A stretch of 64,000 nt of DNA from Paraburkholderia domus (GTDB lineage Bacteria > Pseudomonadota > Gammaproteobacteria > Burkholderiales > Burkholderiaceae), in NCBI RefSeq assembly GCF_905220705.1, contig NZ_CAJNAT010000003.1, forward strand, positions 434,001-498,000. Direction: 5' to 3'. Shown one piece after another: positions 36,991-45,966 of the stretch (its first letter is position 1; each line of letters begins with the position of its first letter). A program made the position numbers and the translations under genes. The notes under the pieces were generated by a model, which was given only the letters and a program-made list of their open reading frames with translations, made no database searches and was not told the origin of the DNA.

Positions 36991-37011
36991 CACCGGCCCC
37001 GTTGGCCGGTG
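36991..37011. other. Perfect hairpin between glycosyltransferase pair B and the DegT gene
   Basis: CACCGGCC and GGCCGGTG form an eight-pair stem around a five-base loop, in the 258-base gap downstream of the gene ending at 37099. There is no T run on either strand, so it is not a standard terminator; it could stabilise an mRNA end or be fortuitous in GC-rich DNA. Confidence 0.35.
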
Positions 37012-37098
37012 CGCGCGCCGAATGTGGTGATGTTTGATATTTGCATTAAGGCGGCTTCCCCTAGGCATCCTTCAAACCATTGCGCAACGTACGCGGTG

Positions 37099-38334
37099 TT
37101 AGCTGAGTTGACGCCGCCACACCGAGACGATCGTGTCGACGATCGTCGTGGAAGGAAATTGTGTGAGCGCGCGGTCGCGTCCGCTATGCGCCATGCTTTC
37201 GAGGTCGAGCCGGCCAGCGAGCACGTCTTCGAGTATGGCCGCGAGTTCCTCTTCGGACCGGTACGTCAGCATGTCGCGGCCCTGGACAAAGTGCGTCTCC
37301 AATATCTCATTGGGAGCTGCGATCACACTCGCGCCCGCCGTGAACGAGGCAAGCGCACGCTCGTGAAAGCCGGTCTGATGTGGCAGCGGACACACCACGC
37401 ACTTCGCGTCGTTCATCGCGTACAACAGGTCCGGGAACGATCTCTGGCCGATGAAGTTCAGCTTGGTATGCGCGTAGCGCTCCCTTACGTCGTGGTCGGA
37501 GATGAGCGTCACCGGCAGGTGGTTGATTGCGCTGACGAGGCGATCTCGCCGCTCGAACTTCACAAAATCTAGGACGGAACTGATTAGAAAGCGCACGTCC
37601 GCATTGCGCATGTCGAAATGAATGCCACACTCCTGGCAAGCGAGAAGGGTCTGAATGAGCGGGTCGACATTCAGATCGCCAATCGCCGATTCCGTCACAC
37701 TCTCGAAGATCTCACGAAACACGCGTCCTTTGTAAGCGCGCACCTCCGAGTATCGCTGGCGTGTATTGTCCGAACTGGACAAGCCGACTGGAAGCAGGAT
37801 ATCGAGCCCGCGCGACGCATGAGGGCGTTGCCCCTCGGTAACGGTGTTGGGAAACGTGATGCCGGACACCACACGCACGCTCTTCACCCCGAGCAACCGG
37901 GCAATATGCGCGTAGGTGTAATCGGTTGAGAGCAGCCTACGGAACTTGCCGACCGAATCGATCTGATGCGCCATCGACTCGTGCACAGGGCAATCGTGCA
38001 TAAAGTCGAATAGCAACTTCCCGTAGTACTCGAAGATGGACTCGAGCGTGCCGGGCCGTCCTGCCGAGTGCATCAACTCCGAGCCAAAACCATTGAAGCA
38101 AACGAAAAAGAGGCAGCGATCGTCGCGAACTGCTTCCGCGACCGCCCTCACGTCGCGTAGATAGTCGAGGCTGCGCACGCGCAGACCTTGCGCCAGGAAA
38201 CCCGGAGCAAGTTCATTGGCGAACGTCTCATTATGCCTGTGCTTGTCTTTATCACTGCAGGTGAGGATGACAGCATAGTCGTTGGAATCGAAATTGCGCA
38301 TCGTCGTTGAAGCCGCATCGCCTTGTCTATTCAT
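37099..38334 (-). CDS. CgeB-like glycosyltransferase, duplicated partner (copy B2)
   Basis: A 411-residue GT-B-type protein, full-length paralog of the product of 32659-33900. Shared blocks include CFNGFGSEL, HDCPVHESM, LDFVKFxRRDRLV, LPVTxISDHDV, TGFHERxLAxFT and QGRDMLTY. It should transfer a sugar in O-antigen assembly, but neither donor nor linkage can be inferred. The start overlaps the stop of the preceding transferase by ATGA, exactly as in copy A. Confidence 0.78.
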   Translation of the reverse strand: MNRQGDAASTTMRNFDSNDYAVILTCSDKDKHRHNETFANELAPGFLAQGLRVRSLDYLRDVRAVAEAVRDDRCLFFVCFNGFGSELMHSAGRPGTLESIFEYYGKLLFDFMHDCPVHESMAHQIDSVGKFRRLLSTDYTYAHIARLLGVKSVRVVSGITFPNTVTEGQRPHASRGLDILLPVGLSSSDNTRQRYSEVRAYKGRVFREIFESVTESAIGDLNVDPLIQTLLACQECGIHFDMRNADVRFLISSVLDFVKFERRDRLVSAINHLPVTLISDHDVRERYAHTKLNFIGQRSFPDLLYAMNDAKCVVCPLPHQTGFHERALASFTAGASVIAAPNEILETHFVQGRDMLTYRSEEELAAILEDVLAGRLDLESMAHSGRDRALTQFPSTTIVDTIVSVWRRQLS

Positions 38335-40031
38335 TTAGTGACCTTGCGTTTGCTGGAACCGCCCCTTGTCCGATTACCCGCCTGGGAGAACGTCGTGCGC
38401 AGCGACATGGCAAAGCGAGAGCGCAGTAGTTTGAACGCCACGCGCTCGAGCCTGCCACACGGAATCGCTTCGTGTGACTTACCTTCATTGTCCGCTGCGC
38501 CAATCGCCGGTAACAAACGAACGGGTGTTTCGGCCGAGACCTTGCATTCGTCCAAGACGCGCTGCAATTCACTCACATGCAGCGCTCTTGCCGCGTCCTG
38601 CGCCCGCATCGCCTCGAGTTCCGCCGTCATCGCTACGAGACTCGAGTTTAATGAAGCGTTTTCGCCGCTCACCGATTCGAAGCCCTTGGCGAGCATCGCG
38701 TAGGCGCCCACCAAATTGTCGTGACGCATCAATGCGTCTTGAAGATTGGCGTCGACCTGGCGCGACACTTCCTTTTGGATAGCGAGTTCCCGCCTTGCTT
38801 CGGCGCGGATCGGTTCGAAGATCGCGGAGTCGATCATGCTTGTCTGCGGTGCAGGACGCACGATCAACGCCTCGGTTCGCAATAGTTGTTCGGAGATGAC
38901 CCGTGAGCGCGCCCATAGTTGGTGGTCCGTGTTGAATACTCCCACGAATCTCTTCCAGTTCGCATACGCGAGCGCATAGAGTTTCTCTGGATTGCAGACA
39001 AGCTCGGACAACTTCTCGATGGTTTTTTTTGTGTCGAAATCGACGAGAATAATGTTCTCTTCGTCGGTGAACTCAACGTTGAGGTCCAGTGGATCGCTCA
39101 CGCAATTGAGCACACCGCGAAAGCCGGCTTCCATGCATGCGCCGGTCGGAAACCCGTCGAATGCGCCGCCGTCGAGATTAGACGGACGGTTCACGGACAA
39201 AATTATGTCCATGCGCGGATAGAATTCGCGAAAGAAACTATTCGGCTGCGTGCCGTGAAACGTAATGCGGTCCGCCGCTTGTTCAAGCGGTATTTGGTCC
39301 GGAGTGTAATCCCCCACCACGTGAAAACGCACGGCGGGAAATTGTGTGCTCAGGGCCTTCGCGACCGCCACGAATTGGTCATAGCCCTTCTTTTTTGTAT
39401 CGTCGCCATAACGGTGCGCAACAAAACAGATGTCGAGCGTGTTCTTGCCTGCGCCGAAGAATTTCTTGTCCCGGTTGAAATCGAACTCGTTGCGCGTATC
39501 GTAGACGCCGCCATAGATAAATTCGATCTTCCTGGGGTCGCAATCGATCGTATCGCGCAGATAGTCCCGCGACAGTTTCTGGGTGACGATGATCTTGCGG
39601 CACAGCGGCGAATGAGCGATCTTGCGCAGCTTCTCGTCGCTCGAGTCCACGTTCGGCTCGAAGCCGCCCCCCGGATAAAGCTGCAGAACGAAGGGTATGC
39701 GGCGCTCCGTGAGGTGCGGAAACACCTGCCACGCGTTGTGCAGAAACGTGATATACGCGAGCCTCGGGACGATCGAAGCGAGACGCGAAAAACGGTCGAT
39801 CTTGGCTTTCACAACCTCGTCAAGCTCGCTCTTCGCAAGCTGATCGTCAAAGCCGAGGTTCGACACCCACGAGTGCCAGCCTTCGGTACACAGAAGGGCG
39901 GATGAATCGAAATACGTCAGATAGTGTGCGTATTCGAGAGTTCGGAAAGGCGAGAAGTCGCACGGCAGCATCTCGTCGATTATTAATAGGTCACAATAGC
40001 GCAGTTTGTCGACTGATGGTGTATCGAACAT
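38331..40031 (-). CDS. Glycosyltransferase with short coiled-coil tail (copy B1)
   Basis: A 566-residue paralog of the 580-residue transferase at 33897-35639. Residues 1-400 align without a gap, including LQLYPGGGFEPN, SPLCRKIIVTQ and FDGFPTGACMEAGFRG. After residue 400 it has only one match to the repeat (LVGAYAMLAKGFES, 440-453), then a different helical stretch to about 495, a linker and the shared end GRLERVAFKLLRS (526-538). It therefore lacks the expanded 32-residue repeats. The tail is basic (RGGSSKRKVTK). It is coupled to the next gene by an ATGA overlap. Confidence 0.82.
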   Translation of the reverse strand: MFDTPSVDKLRYCDLLIIDEMLPCDFSPFRTLEYAHYLTYFDSSALLCTEGWHSWVSNLGFDDQLAKSELDEVVKAKIDRFSRLASIVPRLAYITFLHNAWQVFPHLTERRIPFVLQLYPGGGFEPNVDSSDEKLRKIAHSPLCRKIIVTQKLSRDYLRDTIDCDPRKIEFIYGGVYDTRNEFDFNRDKKFFGAGKNTLDICFVAHRYGDDTKKKGYDQFVAVAKALSTQFPAVRFHVVGDYTPDQIPLEQAADRITFHGTQPNSFFREFYPRMDIILSVNRPSNLDGGAFDGFPTGACMEAGFRGVLNCVSDPLDLNVEFTDEENIILVDFDTKKTIEKLSELVCNPEKLYALAYANWKRFVGVFNTDHQLWARSRVISEQLLRTEALIVRPAPQTSMIDSAIFEPIRAEARRELAIQKEVSRQVDANLQDALMRHDNLVGAYAMLAKGFESVSGENASLNSSLVAMTAELEAMRAQDAARALHVSELQRVLDECKVSAETPVRLLPAIGAADNEGKSHEAIPCGRLERVAFKLLRSRFAMSLRTTFSQAGNRTRGGSSKRKVTK

Positions 40032-40471
40032 GACCGGGGCATCTCGTGTACGAACGGTAGCGGTGTCTCGCAGGCGCTCCGCGAAACTTTTGCTGCCTTG
40101 CTTCGCGCATACGAACTAGTTGGCTCAATCAAGCACTATCTCGCCGACGATAGCCGGCCCTCCATTTGTCACGCTCCGGCCACTCACCGGTCTGGCAACG
40201 AATTTCCCGCCAGTCGAGCCACGAAGCAGGTAAACGCGTCGAGAGTATTCGCATTCCGGTTTTCAGCTCCGAAGTCGCACTCGTGGATGTATTTGTTCAA
40301 TGCTGATCCGTTCTCCACACACCGGGGCGGATCGATAGAATGCCTCACTTGAGTCTACACCCCCATCGCCCGATCAGGTAGTCACTACATGCCCCATGCT
40401 GTGAAGCAGAATCCGTTGCGCCACGCGCATCGGAATGGGGACGTGGAAGCCGTTCCACATCAACGGCCTGA
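40032..40471. other. Intergenic region, no gene seen
   Basis: A gap of 440 bases between the beta-propeller-like gene and glycosyltransferase B1. Short + strand frames are not supported. Probably contains the promoter of the pair-B operon; I could not identify it. Confidence 0.4.
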
Positions 40472-41971
40472 CTACAAGCGCACCGCATTTGTTCGGTCGG
40501 TCGAATACAACGCGACGCCACTCCAGCGCACGCCCAGCCGTCCGTACGGCGCGTTCAACTCCTCCAGGAACTCGCTCGGAATCGCGTGGCCATCAATGTC
40601 GAGTTGAATGCCCGCCGCGCTGCGTGTGAGCCGAACCCGCCCACGCAGCGGCAAGCCCGCGATAAATTGCTCGCCTTGCGCGGCCCAGCCCCGTCCGTCG
40701 TGCAGCCACCTTGATAAGCTGGTTTCGGCGTCATTGATGCGCTGGATGAGCACCGCGCTCATATCAGTATCTTGACCTTTACCGCGATAGTCTACGACAG
40801 ACAGATGCCCGCCCGCCGTAGACGCATCGAACTCGTAATCGAATTCAAGCCCGACTTCACTCGACTCCTTTGATTTCAGGTCGGACTGGATTATCAGACA
40901 AAGATGATCCGGGCCAACCTTTAACCCGCCATCGCCGCCAACTTCCGGCGTGCCAAAAACGACCTCGAACGACTTCCACGCCGCGCGCGACTGCTGTATG
41001 CGATTCGAGGCCAGAATGCGGCTCTGGGCCCGCTCCTTGTCGCGGTCACGCGCGAGGAGTGCCGCCGTCCCGGAAAACACGTGGCCATGATGTGCTTCAT
41101 CGGGGACGTTCAGCAAGCGCACATCGTGCACGCCCCCATAGGGTCCGAGATGAATGAAATCGATCGGTTGCCATGTCTTCCGGTCGATCAACCACAGCCC
41201 GCTCATCGTCGCGCGCCGCATTTCCCGCGCCGATTTCTCGCTCTCGCCGACCAGCACGAAATCAGGCGTCGCAGCAACGCCGCGCGAATAGATCGGACGG
41301 CCGGACTCCCAAAGCACAGTGTTGGAATTCAGTTCGATCAGCGATCCGGATTCGCTATTGCAAGCGATACGCTGACCTTCGCCGGTCACCCAGATGTTGT
41401 GCAAGCCCGAGTGGTTCTTGACCGCCTCAATGCTCAGCAAATTCAGGTCGGGGTAACTGAACGTGACGAGCGCCGAGCCTTTGCTGTGACCGTGCGCGAT
41501 CACATAGAGCACGCCGTCCGCCTCGAAAATGGAATTGAGGTGATCGCCGATGACACGATGTGTGTCCAGTCGATCCCAGCGCGCGGACGAAATCCGGGCC
41601 TCCTGAACAACATCGGGCCGCGCTAGGTCGAGCACGCAGATGGAGTTGCGGCCGGTGTTCGTGCAGATCACACGGCCATCGGAACCACACAGGATCTGAT
41701 GCGGCTGCGAGAGGAAACCATGCGTCTGCCGGGCGCCTGCAGACAAAACGCCTACCTCGGATTGAGCGTAAGTCTCCACGTCGACGAGTTGAGCGTTATC
41801 GACGAGTGAATGCGTAAGAACGAGATCCTCGCTCCCCGGGAACCACGAGATGCCATAGTATTCTCCGCGATTCCACTCGAGCGCGGTCACACGTTTCGAA
41901 TTTAGCTCAATCAACAACAGTGCGCGCGTCGACGAAACAAGCGCATATATTTCTTTCTCGGAACTGATCAT
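40472..41971 (-). CDS. Predicted beta-propeller protein with C-terminal beta-sandwich, unknown function
   Basis: A 499-residue protein without a signal peptide or membrane helix, so probably cytoplasmic. Residues 1-290 contain several blade-like repeats of the form 'xLxxIELNSxxVxxL ... GISWFPGSEDLVL', 'HQILCGSDGRVICTNTG', 'HLNSIFEADGVLYVIAHG', 'HNIWVTGEGQRIACNS'. The remainder (about 330-499) is rich in strands (DHLCLIIQSDLKS, VGLEFDYEFD, GRVRLTRSAAGIQLDIDG), like a concanavalin/LamG sandwich. GAGATAA precedes the ATG. I do not recognise the family. Its place between transferases suggests a sugar-binding or scaffolding role; that is inference only. Confidence 0.7.
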   Translation of the reverse strand: MISSEKEIYALVSSTRALLLIELNSKRVTALEWNRGEYYGISWFPGSEDLVLTHSLVDNAQLVDVETYAQSEVGVLSAGARQTHGFLSQPHQILCGSDGRVICTNTGRNSICVLDLARPDVVQEARISSARWDRLDTHRVIGDHLNSIFEADGVLYVIAHGHSKGSALVTFSYPDLNLLSIEAVKNHSGLHNIWVTGEGQRIACNSESGSLIELNSNTVLWESGRPIYSRGVAATPDFVLVGESEKSAREMRRATMSGLWLIDRKTWQPIDFIHLGPYGGVHDVRLLNVPDEAHHGHVFSGTAALLARDRDKERAQSRILASNRIQQSRAAWKSFEVVFGTPEVGGDGGLKVGPDHLCLIIQSDLKSKESSEVGLEFDYEFDASTAGGHLSVVDYRGKGQDTDMSAVLIQRINDAETSLSRWLHDGRGWAAQGEQFIAGLPLRGRVRLTRSAAGIQLDIDGHAIPSEFLEELNAPYGRLGVRWSGVALYSTDRTNAVRL

Positions 41972-42523
41972 TTATCTCTTCGGCACAAAGCGAGCATCAG
42001 GGGCTGAAACATGTCAGCACCCTCGAATGCTTGCAGAAACATTACCAAATTATAGGCAGTTTTCTTGTCATCGGGTCTTATCCATTGTTACTGGAAATTA
42101 ACTCGGCTTGACTGGAGGAGTATTGTTTCGTGCGGCGCAAATCGACGCGCATGCTACCGGTCAGTCTGCCCATCTGAGCGATCTGGTTGCCAAGTTGGCC
42201 GCTGACGGGAGGCAATGAGGATCGTCCGTCGAATCGTGCGGCATAGATCCGTTCGTGGCTAAACAGGTCCTGCTGTCTATGGTGCCACCGGAAACGCCGC
42301 GGCCTTGCTGGTGGCAACAGTGGTACGATCAACGTTCCCAATTCACCGTCTCGGCGTGCTCGGAGGGAAGCGGGGTCACTCACACTCAGATCGTCGCAGA
42401 CCGAGCGAGGCGCGCCGCAACGGGCGCACTCGACCGATTCGGTCTATAGGTATATTGCAATTGTCTCAGGACGGCACAAGCGGACCACTGGACAGACGCT
42501 GCGCAGCGGTCAGTGCAAGGTGC
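41972..42523. other. Intergenic region with one doubtful frame
   Basis: About 550 bases. A - strand frame at 42078-42383 would encode 101 residues (central text RIYAARFDGRSSLPPVSGQL) with no ATG start evident and no family signature; it may be a relic. AT-rich sequence at 42035-42075 probably holds the promoter of the beta-propeller-like gene. Confidence 0.35.
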
Positions 42524-43696
42524 CTAAACCTGCCCTGCCGCTTCGCCAACGAAATTGCAAAAAGCATTCTCGTAGGCATCCAGCATAGTCGCGCGGCCGA
42601 AGCGCTCAAGCGCCATCTCGACAGATCTGCTCTTCAAACGCCGCAGCGTTTCCGGATGTTCAGACCATTCGAGCAGGAGTTCCGAGATTCGCTGTGTCTC
42701 CCCCGGCAAAGCGAGATCGCCGTTGCGCCCCACCTCGATCATCTCCGGCACGCCCCCTACCGGCGCCGCGATCACGGGCACGCCGCACGCGTTCGCTTCC
42801 ATGACGATGTTGGGTCGTCCGTCGAACTTCGATGGCAGCACAAGTACGTCCAGGTTGTGCAGAGCATCAGGCGTATGCTCGACAAAACCTTTGTACTTGA
42901 TGCGCGATCGCGCCTCGCTTTCCTCCACGCGTTGACGCACAAGATCGGCAATGCCGCCGCTGCCGTACATCTCGAACAACACGTTCGGCACGCGTTCGAA
43001 GAGTGCTTCGGCCATCGACACGAACCCTAGTGGGTTTTTTTCGTCTGACATGCGTCCAACGTAGCCGACGGTGAGCGGGCGTTTCACATCGCGCAGTTTC
43101 GCGGGCTGAAACACGTTGAGATCGACGCCGTTTGGCACGACAACCACGTTCGGGTCCTGCTTGAACGAGGAACGCTCAACGAAGCGACGCATGTACTCGC
43201 TCTCCACGATAACGCCGTCATAGCAGCTCTCGTAGAGAAAGTGGTTGATGGTGTGCCCGAATTCATTGTAAAGCGTGTCGACGAGGCGCACACCCGGCCG
43301 CCGTTCCTTGAGGTACGGCAACTGATGATAGAGATCGTCGGCGCCGATCTGCAAAACCAGATCGATGCCGCGACCGTCGATTTCCTTCAACAGCAGTTGC
43401 GGCCGCAGCGGATGATTCACGCCGATGAGGTCGATCGCGCATCCATCGGCGACGAAATCCTCCAGCGGATCCGGCTTGTAGACCGCCGAGGCGTCAGTGC
43501 AAAAGGCAATCGTTACTTCGAAGCCGCGTGCACGCATGGCGCGCATGACATTGATCGACAGTGCGCCCTGAACGAGAAAAGGAAGGAGTACGAGTATTTT
43601 CGGTTTGTTCATGATCCCGCAAGCGGAGGTTGACGGAAGATCCGACCGATTCCGGTCCACCTTGGAGTAGTCGATTGGACGAGATGAGCTACTCAT
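42524..43696 (-). CDS. Glycosyltransferase family 4
   Basis: A 390-residue GT-B transferase. The nucleotide-binding half shows VGYVGRMSDEKNPLGF, then VLPSKFDGRPNIVMEANACG with the catalytic E-x7-E arrangement and GGVPEMIEVGRNGDL. The chosen start (43696, MSSSS) overlaps the GT2 stop by ATGA; a second ATG 28 codons in (MNKPK, 43612) lies just before the first Rossmann strand and could be the real start. It resembles the C-terminal GT4 module of the 1151-residue fusion (both have GHTxN, GVDLxxF, DGRPNxVMEA), so the two may use similar donors. Confidence 0.92.
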   Translation of the reverse strand: MSSSSRPIDYSKVDRNRSDLPSTSACGIMNKPKILVLLPFLVQGALSINVMRAMRARGFEVTIAFCTDASAVYKPDPLEDFVADGCAIDLIGVNHPLRPQLLLKEIDGRGIDLVLQIGADDLYHQLPYLKERRPGVRLVDTLYNEFGHTINHFLYESCYDGVIVESEYMRRFVERSSFKQDPNVVVVPNGVDLNVFQPAKLRDVKRPLTVGYVGRMSDEKNPLGFVSMAEALFERVPNVLFEMYGSGGIADLVRQRVEESEARSRIKYKGFVEHTPDALHNLDVLVLPSKFDGRPNIVMEANACGVPVIAAPVGGVPEMIEVGRNGDLALPGETQRISELLLEWSEHPETLRRLKSRSVEMALERFGRATMLDAYENAFCNFVGEAAGQV

Positions 43697-44772
43697 GAAG
43701 CGTGTGCCGCGTTCAGGTATTCGCGCTCCCATGTCTGGCTGCGCTGTCGCCAATATTCGGCGGCGGCGACTTGCGCGGCCACTTCCTTGTGCAACGTCCG
43801 CACGTCCTGGTAAGGATCTGCGCCGTCGCTGAACAAGGCCATCGCGCGGCGTCCCGTCGTCGCCCATTCCGCATCATGGGTGGGATCGGAGAGCGCGGCC
43901 TTGAAGCTCGCAAAATCGCCGACTTCGGTCGCCTGCATCATCATGCCTATCAGCCGGTAGCGCTCGATGGGCAAAAGGCGGCTCAGTTCGTGATGCCGGC
44001 ACACCCACGCCAGAATCCGCTGGATGGTCGGATACAGCGAGCGCCGTTCCGCAACCGGCACTAGGTTGCGCAACATGGCGTATGCGATCTCCAGCAGCGT
44101 ACCGAGCGGATCGGCATGCGTCACGCCGCTCGAATGCAGCCGCAGATACGTGAGCTTTTCCGGCACCGTGGCTATGCCGCAGCCTTCGCGCAATGCACGC
44201 GTCCATAGCTCATAGTCGGGAGCCCGCGCCATGTTCGGATCATCCAGGCCGATGCGCATGTGCGCGGAACGCCGCATCATCACCGACGACCGGCACAGAT
44301 TGTTCGTGCCGACCCACGTATCGACCCGGCCGAATTCGTGTGACTGGTTCACCGTGCCTTCCAGCACTTCGGCATTCGGATGCGGCGCGCCGTCGGCATC
44401 CAGAAACACGACGTAGCTACCGATGATGTCCAGATGCGGATTCTGCGCCGCGAACTCGAGCTGCGCCTCCGCCTTGTGGGGCGCGATCCAGTCGTCCGCG
44501 TCGAGGTTTACCAGCCACTCGCCCCGGGCTGCCGATACCGCGCGGTTATAGCTGCCCGCGCCGCCAAGATTCTTTTCATTGCAGAGCACCCGAATGCGCG
44601 GGTCCCGGAAGCTCCTCACGACTTCCACCGAATTGTCCTTCGAGCAATCGTCGACGACGACGATCTCGAAGTCCTGCACGGTCTGGCGCAGGATACTTCG
44701 GATCGTCTGGTCAATGTAGTGCTCGTAGTTGTAAGACAGAACGATGTACGACAGTAGCGGCGTATCGCTCAT
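43693..44772 (-). CDS. Glycosyltransferase family 2
   Basis: A 359-residue GT-A transferase. The N-terminus has YIVLSYNYEHYIDQTIRSIL, VVVDDCSKDNS (38-48) and LDADD (90-94). The C-terminal 150 residues are helical, ending with a QVAAAEYWRQRSQTWEREYL heptad-like stretch. The start overlaps the stop of the DegT gene by ATGA, and its own stop overlaps the GT4, so DegT, GT2 and GT4 are coupled. Donor is probably the amino sugar made by that DegT, by proximity only. Confidence 0.92.
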   Translation of the reverse strand: MSDTPLLSYIVLSYNYEHYIDQTIRSILRQTVQDFEIVVVDDCSKDNSVEVVRSFRDPRIRVLCNEKNLGGAGSYNRAVSAARGEWLVNLDADDWIAPHKAEAQLEFAAQNPHLDIIGSYVVFLDADGAPHPNAEVLEGTVNQSHEFGRVDTWVGTNNLCRSSVMMRRSAHMRIGLDDPNMARAPDYELWTRALREGCGIATVPEKLTYLRLHSSGVTHADPLGTLLEIAYAMLRNLVPVAERRSLYPTIQRILAWVCRHHELSRLLPIERYRLIGMMMQATEVGDFASFKAALSDPTHDAEWATTGRRAMALFSDGADPYQDVRTLHKEVAAQVAAAEYWRQRSQTWEREYLNAAHAS

Positions 44773-45854
44773 GGCAGGCACCGGGCGACTCGATCCAGAT
44801 CGGTGTCGGAAAGGAGATTGTGGAAAGGTAGGCCGATCACGCGGGGCGAAACGGACTCTGTAGTCGACAGGTCGCCGCGAGGTACATCCGCGAACGCCGG
44901 ATGTTTGTGGCAACCGAAGCCCCACCAGCGGCGCCATTCGACCTGCTCCTCATCGAGCCGTGCAATCGTCGCCTGCACCGCATCCTCCGGCACGATCACG
45001 TTAGGCGTCATCGTGAGCCAGGTCTCACCTATGCCTTCCTGCAAACGCGACCGCTTGTGTGCGCCGATACGCGTGCGGTAACCATCGGTTAGGCGCTGCA
45101 GTTCCACCAGCCGCGCGGGCAATGCATCAAGCACCGCCAGCCCGACCGCCCCGGCATATTCGGAGATACGGTAGTTGCCCGCACGAATGGCCGATACCCG
45201 CTCCGCACCGAGGAAACCGAAACCCGTCATGGCCGTGGCGCGCTCCGTCAGGCCCGTATCAGCACAAAGAATCGCGCCACCCTCACCGATGCCCAGCGCC
45301 TTCGTGGCGTGCAGGCTTACGCACATCGGCTGCTTGCCCACTTGCCTGATCGACGAGGCGGCAGCGGCCGCATCAAACACAACAGGGATGCCCGTTTCGT
45401 CTTCGAAGGCTCGCCAGGCGACCTGGTCGGGCGGGGCGCCGAACGCGCTCACGACCAGCACCGCTGCCGGTTGCTCGCCGAGATCGCGCAACGCCGCCTT
45501 CGCGATCTCAGGCGTCAGCGTGAGCGTGCGTTCAGACACGTCGAGCAGATAGGGTGTGAGGCCTGTGTTGCAAACGGCATGCGCGCTCGCGATGAACGTG
45601 TAAGAAGGCATCAGGCAGTAGCGGCGGTCCGGTATCGCCCGGATCCGAAGCGCCACTTCAATCGCCGTGGTGCCGTTGCTAGTGAACGTCACGCCCGCGG
45701 CTCCGGTCAGCTTGCCAAGTCGGTCGCGAAATTCGGTCGTGAGGGGACCATAGTTGCTGTAGGTTCGCTTCTCGTCGATGCGCCTGAGGTAGGGCAGGAT
45801 CTCATCCGCCGAAGGCAGTTGGGGAATCAACACCTTGATCTTTTCGTTGCTCAT
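44769..45854 (-). CDS. DegT/DnrJ/EryC1 aminotransferase (VioA-like, copy B)
   Basis: A 361-residue PLP-dependent aminotransferase, paralog of the enzyme at 35686-36840, with the same PLP lysine (K185 in SLHATKALGIGEGG) and D161 in VVFDAAAA. It is expected to convert dTDP-4-keto-6-deoxyglucose, the RmlB product, into a 4-amino sugar. The NeuD-like acetyltransferase encoded just upstream would then N-acetylate it, giving a dTDP-Qui4NAc-type donor. The ATG at 45854 is preferred to a TTG six codons upstream. Confidence 0.92.
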   Translation of the reverse strand: MSNEKIKVLIPQLPSADEILPYLRRIDEKRTYSNYGPLTTEFRDRLGKLTGAAGVTFTSNGTTAIEVALRIRAIPDRRYCLMPSYTFIASAHAVCNTGLTPYLLDVSERTLTLTPEIAKAALRDLGEQPAAVLVVSAFGAPPDQVAWRAFEDETGIPVVFDAAAAASSIRQVGKQPMCVSLHATKALGIGEGGAILCADTGLTERATAMTGFGFLGAERVSAIRAGNYRISEYAGAVGLAVLDALPARLVELQRLTDGYRTRIGAHKRSRLQEGIGETWLTMTPNVIVPEDAVQATIARLDEEQVEWRRWWGFGCHKHPAFADVPRGDLSTTESVSPRVIGLPFHNLLSDTDLDRVARCLP

Positions 45855-45966
45855 TTTCACTCTGATATTCAATCAGGCGGGCGAGGTGCCCACTCTTCAC
45901 ATATTCACCAACCAGCCGCTCGGCACTTCCGTCGCGAGATGCTCACGCAAAACCGCCTTCCGCCCG

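Noticed and set aside
42078..42383. 101-codon - strand frame in the gap after the GT4 gene
   Set aside because: No ATG start, no ribosome site found and no family signature; kept only as a remark on the gap.
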